A DNA stretch of 64,000 bases, taken from positions 1,211,243-1,275,242 of the forward strand of contig JABYQQ010000017.1 in assembly GCA_022605405.1 (NCBI GenBank). Direction: 5' to 3'. How positions within the stretch are numbered: position 1 is the stretch's first letter; each line of letters opens with the position of its first letter. This document shows, piece by piece, positions 33,276-44,344 of this stretch. A program made the translations under genes and the position numbers. Origin of the DNA: Earliella scabrosa (taxonomy: Eukaryota; Basidiomycota; Agaricomycetes; Polyporales; Polyporaceae). A model generated the notes under the pieces. That model had not been told where the DNA came from, searched no databases, and saw only the letters and a list, made by a program, of their open reading frames with translations.

Positions 33276-36200
33276 TGCCCCCCAGACTCCATCCTCTACA
33301 CCAGATGTGGCGTGCGCGCGACTCAAACGGACCACGAGTATCCGAGCCTTCATCCGTATTGCGCAAAGAGAGTTTGGGATCGACCCGACTAGTTGTGTGT
33401 CTACTGCGAGAATGAGATTCAGAGAATAGTAAAACCGTTTCGGACGCGACAGTTGGCTATTGTATGTGTGCTCGAAGGGAAACGGTCAGAGGAAGGGAGT
33501 CGAACAAACTGAAGGGAAGACATCACGAGCGCTTGTGAACTTGAACATGGACACTCATCGACATTTGTCTCACCCTCACTTAGGTCTCTCCCCATCCGTC
33601 CTCCTCGACGGCTTGAAATGGCTGCTTTGATGTTGCACGGACTGCACTGAGCTCTGTAGACTTGGGCCTCCCTGACAGGCGACACGACTAGGCCGATGGC
33701 GCTGCATGACCACTCCAACGGGAGACAGAATCTCGAGCAACATAGCATGGAGAGGTCGCACAGAGCCTGCGCAAAGGCGGGCTCGGGAAATGGCCATCAT
33801 TCAGTGGTGCGTAGCCGTCGCCCGACTTCGTACACAGCAGAGCTCAAACTGCTCGCGATAGCGTACCGTCGCCCGCTACTTAATCCCTCCCCGCACCCTG
33901 GCACGCCCAGGCCTCATCATCCTCTCTTCGAATGGCCGTCAACGCTCCGCCTAAGTACGGCGCACGCATCCAGGCTGCACGCTGTGGGACGACGGCGTAT
34001 GGATGGACACGAAGTCTTTGGTGAGTCTTACATACCCTGGTCGCGAACCTTCAATGCCTCCTACCACGTCCAACGTTGCACCGACGTCCCACAACCTCCC
34101 TCGTGCCCTATTCCCACAACATGGTCTTGGTTACGCTCGTCATCGTTAGAGAGCGTCAATTATGCCAACGTCTCATCCCCTCTTCACTAGCACAATCGAG
34201 CATCGCGAGTCGCGTGGTTGTCGCGTCCGTATGTGAGACCCTGCTGCCAAGTTGCGAGTAACGTCCGCGCCCGCGCGTCATGCTAACTAGTACTCCTGTG
34301 TCTGCCCTGCAGCTCGCCATTAAACATCTCCGCAGATCTCTGGCCGCTGGCCATTTCACCCTCGCTACTTCCTTGAGCTTCGACGTCGTGTCCTTTCAAT
34401 CTTGCGCGCCTCCTTTGAATGCTGTCGACCCAACCTCATCCCCAGCCATCGCGGTCACTCGCCGCTGTGTACCCTCGTTCGTCCTATTCCGGACTGTGCA
34501 ACACATTCGCATCGAAGGAAGTACTCCCAGCATGACAGCGTGGATGCGTACAAGTATGTTCGTATGAACTGTCCCCATAGCCGCATTCTGACTGCGCTCC
34601 TCTCCTCGAAGGTCTGCTGTACATGGTCGACTGTACACCCATGCGTGGAAATGATCACCAAGCCGTCGCTCGTCAATGCAGTCTGAGGGGAGGGAAGGTA
34701 TGTTTGATCCGTTCTCTCCCGCCTCCGTGTCCTCCGTATCCTTCGCCACCCTCTGGAGCTCTACTCCGCTCCATCGTACTGCATGTCTTGTGCTCGAGAC
34801 ATCAGCCACATCATAAATGTGGGCATCGTGCTCAGCGATCGCCACATATTCGTCCCGACCTATGTCCTGGGCTGGAGAGACCGTACGTCCTCTCGGATGT
34901 ACGCGGTCAGCCAACGCAGCTCCCCTTGCGAATTGCTCCTTCTGCTTGATCTTGCACATCTGGCAGACCGTGGACGTCGCGCGTCCGTGCTCCCGAATCT
35001 GACTCGGATCTGACTGGCTTAGGCTGTAGAGGCTAGCATTCACGTTCGAAGGAGGATGCGCGATATCTCGACTGCGCGTGTCGCATTACCTCTGGCCCCG
35101 CTCCTCGCGAGCGAGACCACCATCGCGCACTTCCGATTTCCTCATGACTTGCCACGTCGCCCTCCCTCCATGATCCGATCCCAATCTGATCCAAACCCTG
35201 GTGTTGACAGATCTCAGCACGATGCTCGTCAAGTGCCCTGGGCGGCGTTCCTGTCTTCCATGAGTACCTTTGTCGGAGCCGCCTGGCGACTCTAACGCGC
35301 AATGGCACCCGCCCGAGTGCGAGAGACCAGCCGGATTTCCGATACACTCCACCTGGACTATGCATTTAGACATCGTAATGACCAGCACGCAGAGGAGGGC
35401 AGGAAACCATGCTCGTCCTGTTCAGCGCTCCCGTGCAGGTCTTGAATGTCCACACGCTGCAACTCGCAGACCCGAGCATCGCGGCCAAGCTTGTCTTTCC
35501 CAGCGTCAGCCGCCGCGGCCCGCCCCGTCGCTCGAGCCCAAGAAATGTGTGCGCCGACCCTCGTGGACAGCTATCGAGCTCGTCGAACCAAGGGCCAGTG
35601 GCCTGAGAAGCTATACCGAGTGGGACCCACGCCCTTTCACTTCCCCTCTCGCGCCTCGCCCCCTTCGAGTCGCACTGGATGCTCGAGCAATCCGACAACA
35701 TCTCGACAGGCGGAAGGACGGCGGCTTCCGAACCGGCTCCCGGCTCCAGTTGAGGATGGGGTTCATCGACGTTAGGTGGGTGTCTTGCTCTGTATCTCCG
35801 TGCGTCGTGTTAGTGCCCTGATCGTTGTGCATACACTGCTCAGCTACGAGCCGAGTCCTCGATATCTGCGCCGAGACGGCTTCACGCGTGGAGATCGCCC
35901 GGGCCTGCGCGCGTGATGTCGATGTTGGGCGGGGATGGTCGCGCCGACTACGACCGTGCGTATTAGGTTCGATGTCCACATCGCCCTTGACTGATGGACT
36001 CTTCCCGGATAGGTGCACATTGGAGAAGTCATCGTGTGGTGCGCCGCGCTTTGAAGATAATCGGTCTCGTAAACTGTTCTTGCGCCTTCCTGCTTTGCGC
36101 CAGCAGGTGCACGTCCATCTGCTTCCTCTCAGTCCGAGCGCGGTCTCACCCAACATTCTCTTGGTGCAGTGATATCTGCGATGAACATGGACAGATGCCG

Positions 36201-38083
36201 CGGGCTCGTCGGCGCCCGTCCCGTTCAGTTCGACTTCTCATCGTTAGGCTACGAGAGCGCACGCTGCGGTAACTTCAAGAGCGTGCCTCTATCGTCCATC
36301 CGTATCCGTATTAAGCCATCGTGAACGTATACAGCCTCGTATCAGCCATGCATACCATGTCTGCCTTGCCTCTGATCTCGTCGGTCGGACGATATCCATA
36401 CACGACGGTCAAGGCGATTCGGCTCGCAGAATGTCGGGGCGCCCTCCAAGGGTGGACTGCACAATACCCTTGAGACCGCGCGGTTCGGATGCGCAGGGCA
36501 GGCCGCGTCAACTCGAGTCGGCACACGTTCTTTGCCTCAGGGTCTTCGAGTCCGCGATCCTGGGAGGTAGAACCATCTCGCTTCCCGTCAGCTTGTGCGC
36601 CGCACTCTGTTCGCGCGTGTCCAATTGGCAGGGGGGCTGCACGATTGCGAGTATTGGACGAGGTGTCTCGCCCCAGACAGGCATCTATCGGACAGGCGTC
36701 CAGCGGCATCTTCTGCTCCTGAACACCACCTGCGTTGTCACGGATAGCGTTCGCCACGAACCTGATAGGGGTGACAGCCCATCGTGAGTTGGGGATTTCT
36801 ACGATGTTCCAGATGGACTGATGAGGAAGCATCTCTGGTAGGGATGCACCTAGAGCGGACGCTCGCCTTTTTCGTCAGTCCGGCGTCCCCAGGAACGATG
36901 CAAAATCTCCCCTTGCCATTGCCCGTCTCGGCACCCGTACGCCATGTCCACATGCAACCTTGTCTCGTGAGAGCGCTGGGTGTCTGCCTTTGCGCTTCCA
37001 CATCACGCGAGGCCGCTTCCTATCGCACATGTTGCCATCGCCTGGCGGAATCCACTTGACGCCATGTCGACCGCACACATGTGCGGTCACTTAAGTGACA
37101 TCACGAGAGGCTTCGCGACATCCGGGAATCGGGTCTCCCATCTCAACGGTATCCCGAGTACATGACCATGGAGGCGCTGCATAATCTTGGGGGTGCCCTG
37201 CAAGCTCTGACCTCATTACTCGGAGGTCTCACGCCATATGGGAGGCCCAGTGGTAAGATAGGGTGCAATTTAAGGCGATTCTTTGCCATAACATCGATTG
37301 GTTCCGAAGCAACCGTGAACCTAAAACATGGACCTTTCCCCTCGCTGTTGACCAATACGCAGGGGGTATATCATTCGTCAGCAGGCCGCGCGAATGCGAG
37401 GATACCCTGCTTTGATATCATGGGTGGCGTGTTGCCGCTGACGACCAGCTGCATGTCTTCTTCGATTGGACAATGCAGTCGTCCAGGGGCTATAGCCAAG
37501 GAGCTCACGCGATGCACCGGTTGGTGGGCAAGGCAGTGTCTCGTATCGCTCCTGTGTATGATAACCATGAGGTCGTGTGCCTTCTAGATGTTGAATGTAT
37601 GATGGAGCGCTATTTTCGGACACTTGAGGCGATGAGAGAGCATTGGCGGTACTAAACTTACCTTGCTATAGGGAGGTTCGCGGTTTCACACGAGTATAGT
37701 CTCTTGCTGATTACTCCGACAGCTTGAGGAATCCTTTCGCTGCCGTCGACCCGCAGCGTCTACCCGGAAGAATTTCACAGTCAGAATTCGCTTCGAGAAG
37801 TGTAAAGCCTGTAATAGATGGAGCTGTTCTAAGTTGTGCATCTGATGAACTCTGCAAGAGAAATACTCCACAACAGAAGGGATGAGAGTTTTGACGGATA
37901 GGCATGACGCCCAGTAGCCCAAGCACACATATAATCCTGCCAAAGATCTCTGCATCGCAAGCACTCATCCAACCCACAAACTTCTCTTTCGGTCTCATGT
38001 ACTACTCCACTGACGGCGACCCACTGTCCGGAAAGTTCTCAATCTCAGTCTCCAATGCTGCTAAAATCATTTACGGAGTCGAT
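33276..38083. other. Gene-poor region
   Basis: Across 4.8 kb I found no recognisable domain on either strand. The longest open frame (34396-35043, minus, 215 codons) has no family features. A short plus-strand exon-like piece near 33930-34020 (LWDDGVWMDTKSL in one frame, followed by a GTGAGT) may be a relic. From about 37700 the base composition changes toward the membrane-protein gene that follows. Confidence 0.4.
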
Positions 38084-39706
38084 ATGCTCGGCAGGCTGCC
38101 AGTAGACCTCGACGACACTTTGGGACATGACGCACTCACTCAGATGGTTGAGCTAATCTGTTCTTGCGTTCTTCACGGTCAGTGCCCGTAGTATATACTG
38201 TTCTACGTAAATCATTGATGGTGCTAGATCAGGAATATACACAATCTTAACCGTGTTTGCAATCTATTTACTATGGTCATACCACATCTTTTGTCATTCC
38301 ATCACGCGAGCTGACGTACCGCTGTAGTCGGAAAGGTCTCCGCAATGTGGCCACCTTTGCCATGCTCACAGTGATTGTGCTTCTGTACTCATCTACCTTG
38401 GCCTACTGGATTACCTTTGTCTGCAACTCTCTCCGTCAAGTATACGTGATCATCGGTTACAGCTCATGGGCAACGCAGCATTACAATGACGTCAACGAGG
38501 TACTCTTCAATGCCTTTCCACAGATTGTAGTGGATTATTACGGTACTCCATACGGCCCACCTCTCTGGGCGACCGGTCATGAGGCATTCCAGGAGATGGG
38601 CGCTCCTCCCCCGCGGATTTCGGCTCAGTCTCTGGGTACAATCACCCTTACCATCAATGTAAGCTCCGTTCAAGATGCGGACTCCTCATGCTGTATGTTG
38701 ATTAGACTGCGAGGGTCTTAGGTCATCCTTGGGGATGCCGTAGTGTGGTGGCGCGCACTGGTACTCTGGAGAGGAAACCGACTGGTTTATGCTCTCAGCG
38801 CATTACTCCTCATTGCAACTATCAGTATGTCTTCGAGGTGACATTGAGAAAATAATACTCATGGTGTACATCCCCAGTAACTGGCGGAGTGGCAACAAAG
38901 CACGCCTACGGAAGTGACAATTATTACCTCTTCAACCCTCAGGAATCGTTGGTGACTGAAACACCCTCTGGAACATTCTACGCTGGGGACTCTTGGGGTT
39001 TTGCCGCGTCTGTCTTTTCACTTACAAATAATGTCATGGCAACCAGCTTCATCGCCTACAAAGCCTGGTGCGTACTACATTTCTGGGCTGTCTTTTCTCA
39101 CACATAGCATGATACTTAACTGAAAGCCTCTGTCATTGACTTCCGATGTTGTAGGTACCATCGGCGAGTTATTAAGGCAAGCTTCAAGGAATCTTCTCCA
39201 AGAACTCGGGTGGAACGCGTTCTTGCGTTACTCGTCGAGTCTGGGACAGTGTATTGCGTGCTCTGGGTAAGTATCATCACCGCTATATGCCCGTTCGAGT
39301 GACTTATGGATACCAGATAATCCTTGTGATATACCAGCATGGCTGTTGGTCTTCATCCGACTTGTGTGGTATCAACAGTGCCTTCATATTCAACTTCAAG
39401 TTATTTGTTCATGGATGCCTAGTCCACCTGGTTGTATGTGACAGCAAGAGTTACATGTAGTACACTGTCACTGAGCTCTGCGCCTTATAGGGCATATATC
39501 CGACTCTCATCATCATTCTCATCGCTCTCGACATCTCCCATTGCGACAAGTCCTTCACGTTGTCTGCTCGAACAAATCAAGAACGAGGAGGCGTCCTGCC
39601 AATAACGGGAAGAAGAAACACTCCTCTCGAAGAAATCTCGCTAGATGGCTCGTCCACCAACATCAACTCGGGCGAGAGAAGTATCAAGTTCACCACCCTC
39701 AACTAG
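38084..39706 (+). CDS. Seven-helix membrane protein, Agaricomycete-type
   Basis: Spliced blocks in order: MVELICSCVLHG and YTILTVFAIYLLW (helix 1), GLRNVATFAMLTVIVLLYSS (helix 2), ITLTIN joined to VILGDAVVWWRALVLWRGNR (helix 3 and the conserved GDAxVxWRAxVLW signature), ALSALLLIATI, FAASVFSLTNNVMATSFIAYK, then YHRRVIKASF and a last helix GIYPTLIIILIALDISH with a hydrophilic tail ending KFTTLN. The GDAVVWWRA/TSFIAYKAW pair marks a large family of mushroom integral membrane proteins with no established function. The start is uncertain: 38084 is the nearest suitable ATG, but the frame is open back to 37904. The codon use is less GC-rich than most of the window. Confidence 0.7.
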
Positions 39707-40439
39707 ATAGCTCATGCGGAGATGGGAGGAAAGTTTGAGTAGCCTCCTGAGACGCTACCGCTGCTCCTTTCGCTTTCGGAGAAGTACGCGCTAACAGTGG
39801 CTCAAGCTGCAGTATCACAAGAATTTCGCAGGTGTCGATAGAAATTAGAATGGTAGTAGTTTCGACACAAGCGTTCCGCTAGTACCGAATATGTCAGATC
39901 CGATGCCGTGATGTATCATGCTCATTGTGGTCCCAGATAATAACTCATATAGTTAAGCATATGCCGTGACTTCGTTTGCATCTGTTTGGCCTTGGGCCAC
40001 TACTGCCCTTCGAACTCAACCTGGAGCCTGCAGCCACTGCCACCCGGTCAATGCGACCTTCAAACTCAACCCGGAGCCTGCAGTGGTGGGTTGTCAGTCC
40101 AGTCTGGGCCACTGCCAGTGAGTGTCGTCATGATCAGTCACGGTCACGGCGTAAGCTTTGGGCCACGAGCTACTGGCGTGACGGAACTGCAGGTACAGGC
40201 CGCAGTTTCTGCCAATCTCCCACTTCTGTTCACTGTCCTCTCGAGCCTCAGGCTCCACGGTGTTCAACCGAACCATATCACCGTTCATTTCCAGTGAAAA
40301 CTGAAGTGACGAAGGGGGCAGACTCGGTCTGTCCACCCATCCACCCGTCTATCTGTCCACCTGTTTGCCTGTCCGCCTGTCCGTCTGTCCGTCTATCAAG
40401 CCGGAGCGAAGCGATGGCGCCTCTTGTTATGTACCTGAA
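39707..40439. other. Intergenic, low-complexity
   Basis: No gene. A 47 bp block (cttcgaactcaacctggagcctgcag, repeated as ccttcaaactcaacccggagcctgcag) occurs at about 40008 and 40050. A CTGTCCGTCTGTC-type simple repeat spans 40333-40400. Confidence 0.5.
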
Positions 40440-40721
40440 TACTGTACTGATCAGACCATAGCGGCGCGTCACACGTCACAAGCCGCTTCGCCGCCGCTGA
40501 TTTTGGCCTCTGTCACAGGTCACTGAGGCTCCCGCCGGATGTGACAGAGGTCCAAATCCGGCGCTTCCCCGGCGCTTACACCCTGTGGGCCGGCGGCGCC
40601 TTACGGCGCCGCCCCATATACGGGGGTGTCACACGTCACTCGCGGGTCCGCCGCCCCGCCGGACCCTATCCAACCTGTCACACCCCGGACCCCCCGCCGC
40701 TATGGTCTGATCACTACAGTA
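40440..40721. mobile_element. 282 bp GC-rich MITE with TA ends
   Basis: The termini are TACTGTACTGATCAGACC and the complement of TACTGTAGTGATCAGACC. About 27 bp match as inverted repeats with one mismatch, continuing ATAGCGGCG. TA on both outer sides suits a Tc1/mariner-type target duplication. The interior repeats tcacacgtcac (40468, 40629) and has paired gtgacagaggtc/ctctgtcacaggtc blocks. No ORF. Confidence 0.85.
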
Positions 40722-41666
40722 GTTTGACTCGATGCAAAGCTGTTCCCAGGTTATGAACACTATACTGCAACTCTATGCTCAGGACGGTTTAGTATGTGGA
40801 GGTTGGCGCCCTGCGCGGATCTTTCTATTCCATGATGGAAATAAACTGCCCAGTGCAGAGTTAGGGCTTGATGGTTTACATAAGGTGGCTGCAAAGTCGT
40901 CCTTGTAGTCATTTCGTGTCCCTTGAGAGCTGCAGGACAACTTCGACCAAAACAATACCCTGATAACGCCGAACTTTACTCTTGCTACTCTCGTCGCGCA
41001 CAACGTCTTGCCTCAGCCCAATGGAACTTTCTCCGATTATTTGGTGTTGATTAGTTGATTCCAGTCGTCGTGCTCGCCTGGACAACTTGACCTCTGACCA
41101 AAACACTGCAAGATTTACTCATGATAACTAGCCATGTGCACCCGTCAAGGCTATTGCATGTTGTAGAGCGCCGTCGTGTGCAGTGTGGAAATGACGTACA
41201 TGGTAAGTTCCACCCACCATGGTTGCGTCGCTTTCGCGTTTTCTACCGCATTCCAGACTGCTCGTTCTGCAGAACGAGATCACCCAAGACCTGTGGCAGC
41301 TACATCGTCAGACGGGCGCTGTCGCGATACACTACCTCAGTGTGGTTTGGAGAGCGCGCGCATGTCTGTGGACGTTGCGCCACTCGAGGTGTAGGTGTGG
41401 GAGTTGTGACTCGTTGTTGTTGCTGACCAAGGACCATCTGCTCCAAACTGCTTGTACGTTGGCCGAGCCACGACGATCCCATACGGTATGCGCGCATCTT
41501 CAAGTTCGTTTCGTCTCTCTGTCTGTCTGTGCTCACCACTCCGACACGCGCACAGATACGATGGCACCCGAGTTGCTCTTCTCGACCCATTCGCCTTTGG
41601 TCTCACGCTCCGTCGTCGGCCTTCACATGCTTCACAGTCCTGCCGCACGTTCACCATCCCAGCGCT
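40722..41666. other. No recognised gene
   Basis: Only short frames. An exon-like stretch near 41265-41345 (QNEITQDLWQLHRQTGAVAI) ends close to the F-box relic that follows and might belong to it. Confidence 0.3.
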
Positions 41667-41866
41667 CGCTGGAAGGGCCTGGATTGTCGTGCCCATCTCG
41701 CTAAGTACTCCGCACCTTTGCTGACCGGCCTGAGATCCACGTCGAGGGCGATAATGATGGGTGGCGTAGGCTCGCTCAAGGACGTCGACGCGTACGACGA
41801 CCACCTCTGCCCCGTGCACGGCTTCGTCTGCATGCCTACGGACGGAAGCATCCGGTGGTTGCTTGT
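41667..41866 (+). pseudogene. F-box C-terminal domain relic
   Basis: In shifting frames it reads AWIVVPISLS, then the equivalent of RPEIHVEGD, MGGVGSLKDVDAYDD, VHGFVCMPTDGSIRWLL and a GTGAGT donor. This is the counterpart of AWIIVPMSLRITH...VHGAVSMLPDGSVRWSL in the gene at 15274. It is more diverged than the unit 2 copy, and no F-box precedes it. Confidence 0.6.
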
Positions 41867-42304
41867 GAGTGAATCTAGTCTTTCGTTCTGTGGCTGAGTC
41901 GAGAGTCGACGAGCGAGAAAGACGCACCTGTTACTAAGCCGTCCCGCCGTCCCGCCGTGCAACTGCTGGTGATGCCGACGTCGATAGCGATGACAGACGA
42001 CGGCCCGCTATTATTGTTCTACTCAATACTCGCAAGCCACTGTGCTGCCCACGCACATTGGTCTCCTAGTGGTGTACAATAGGCTTAGCATAGAGCCCAT
42101 GGTTCCACGACTAAGTGCGACTGGCATAGGTCCGAACGTAGTTCAAATATACCAGGGTTATCGAACAACTCGGAGGGCCAACTGTGCAAAAATGCACGAA
42201 GCTCTTCGCTACTCCTTCTAGATGTAGTTGTACGAGACTGACCCGAGGCTTATTGAACGAAGTTCATCTGAGGCGGCAAAACTTCGATAAAATCAATACC
42301 AACG

Positions 42305-42377
42305 TGCCAGGAGCGTGGATTGAACACGCGACCTCCAGAACTTCAGTCTGTTGCTCTCCCAGCTGAGCTATCCCGGC
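42305..42377 (-). tRNA. tRNA-Phe (GAA)
   Basis: A complete 73 nt cloverleaf: acceptor GCCGGGA/TCCTGGC (one G-T), D-arm GCTC/GAGC, anticodon loop CTGAAGT with anticodon GAA, T-arm GCGTG-TTCAATC-CACGC and discriminator A. The anticodon stem has a mismatch at 27-43. No intron, unlike yeast tRNA-Phe. Confidence 0.92.
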
Positions 42378-42592
42378 GACATTAATTTGGATCTAGAGCG
42401 TGATGACAGCAGTACGAGCCCCAATCAGCGCTGTTTGGGAGAATCCAGCTCTCCTTCCCATTGATACGCCTTACACAGCCAAAAACCCGACGGTACAACT
42501 ACAGAAGGAAGACGAGCAAGTGATAGAGTCGTGAGCGTGAGCGTGAGCGTGATCATCATATACATATGTTGGAGCCGGCGGGGAGGCCTTCT

Positions 42593-44344
42593 TCACTGGT
42601 AGATCTTGAGCCACTGGATGTCAAAGTACGCGTCCGCGAACGCCGCCGGGTTGTTGTTCACGTACGCTGCGCCACCGAGTCGCCGTCAGCAGTCAGCCAC
42701 TTCCGCCGGGAGCAATATCCTAACTGTGCGCGCGACAGGTGGGGGTGGGGGTGGGGGAGCGGATGCGGAGTGTGGATGTACGAGAAGGGAAGTGGAGCCT
42801 GTCCGAAGAACGAGAAACGAGAACACTCACAGACGCAGTCGCCGGGACACCCGTCCGCGCCAAACACGGCACCTGCCCAGTCTCCGCCTGCGTGGAGTCA
42901 TGTCAGTCAGCCTCCGGATGGAACGTAGATGGAGAGTGGAGAGAAGGAGGGACGTACAGAGCGTGAGGTTGATGATCAGGTTGTGCGGCCCAAAGTGGTC
43001 CGCCATGTCACAGCTTTGGCTCGGGAAGAACGCAAAGGGCGTGCCCTGCGAGATCGTCCGTCAGCCCCGAGTCCATCCACCGAGCTCTCAAAGATAAAGG
43101 TGGCGATGAACGATGGACGAGCCGACGCACCCAGTTATCCGTATTAACGCTCGTCGCGCCGTTCTTCACGTCGCTCGGGACGTTCCCCGCCCCGCGACTC
43201 CAGAACCAGACCTTGATGAACGAATTCGTGCGCTCCATCGCGTACCACCCCCCGCCCGCGGCGTTGAACGCCGGCCCGTAGCTGTTCGCGCTCGGCGCCT
43301 GCACTCCGCACCCCGCGTTGTTCGTTGCCGCGCTGTCGCAGTTGTTCCCCGCGGATTTCCTGCGCACGACATGGCGGGTGAGCACGAGTTGCCACTTGGA
43401 GGACGGAGGAGAAATACTCACCCAGTCTGCGAGCGCGATGCCGGCATCGTGCATCCTGCCAAGGGGAAGCGATGGGTCGTAAGCATCGGAGCACGAGCAT
43501 GCAGTAGAGCTGCAGGACATAAATGGAATGGAGGGTCGCGCGACTCACCGGCGTTGGTGTGCAGCGTCGCCTGGTTGGGGCCGACGTCGTTGACTCCCTC
43601 GAGGATGTCGATCTCGCCTGCAGATACATAGCGCAGAGGCGCGGAAACGCGAAAACGCGAAAAGGATTATCGCAGTCAGCACCACTGCACACGTTACGAG
43701 ACGGGTGGGTACCGTGGGATCCGGGGGGCACGCACCGTTGTTCGGCCAGTTGCCGCCCACCTCCCACACCGCGGGCCAAGTGCTGGAGAAGGAAAAATGA
43801 CCGGGTCAGCACATGGACGATGTTGGCGTAATACGTAGAAAGAGATATTCACCCGCAGCCGACGGGCATGTGCCGAATGTTCCACCTGCACGATACAAAA
43901 ACGTTAGCACAAGCTCTCACGACGAGCGAACCCTAAAACAGAGCGGGAAAGGAAAGGAGGAAACACGCACACCGTGACGTGCGTCGAGTACTGCTTGTTG
44001 CTCTGCAGCCGCACCGAGTTGCGCCCGGGCCCGCCCGCGCTCAGCTTCGTGGTGTGGTCGGCGCGGATCACAAAGTGGTCCCCGCTCGAGAAGGTTAGGT
44101 TCTGCGCGAGCGCCGTCGTCTGGCTCACGTAGTTCCTACCCCGCGATGTCAGCGTACGGGATGAGCAGAGGAAGAGAGGGACGGGCGCGGCTCACACTCG
44201 GCCGTGGGTCGGGTCGGAGATCGCCTCGTGCGAGAAGCCCTTGAGGAAGCCGTCGCCCATATAGCTGTCGGACTGCGAGTACGTCGCGCCGAGGGCGCCG
44301 ACGGCGAGGGTAGCGAGAGCAAGGACGGCGCGCGGGGCGTACAT
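42593..44344 (-). CDS. Secreted GH16 beta-glucanase (laminarinase-like)
   Basis: A signal peptide (MYAPRAVLALATLAVGALGA) leads into YSQSDSYMGDGFLKGFSHEA. The catalytic block is TWPAVWEVGGNWPNNG then EIDILEGVND; the EIDILE motif carries the GH16 nucleophile and acid/base glutamates. NAGCTMP, CGVQAPSANSYGPAFNAAGG, WFWSRGAGNVPSDV and GDWAGAVFGADGCPGDC follow, ending YFDIQWLKIYQ at a TGA. Intron junctions such as the one splitting the WGTPFAFFPSQSCDM exon are canonical. Fungal relatives act on beta-1,3(1,4)-glucans outside the cell, including the fungus's own wall. Several cysteine pairs suggest disulfides. All catalytic residues are present. Confidence 0.9.

Noticed and set aside
34396..35043. 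215-codon minus-strand open frame in the gene-poor region
   Set aside because: No domain, no signal or helix, no splice context; in GC-rich DNA frames of this size arise by chance.
40333..40400. CTGTCCGTCTGTC array as a CRISPR-like or satellite feature
   Set aside because: Imperfect simple repeat without spacers; ordinary slippage product in a eukaryote.
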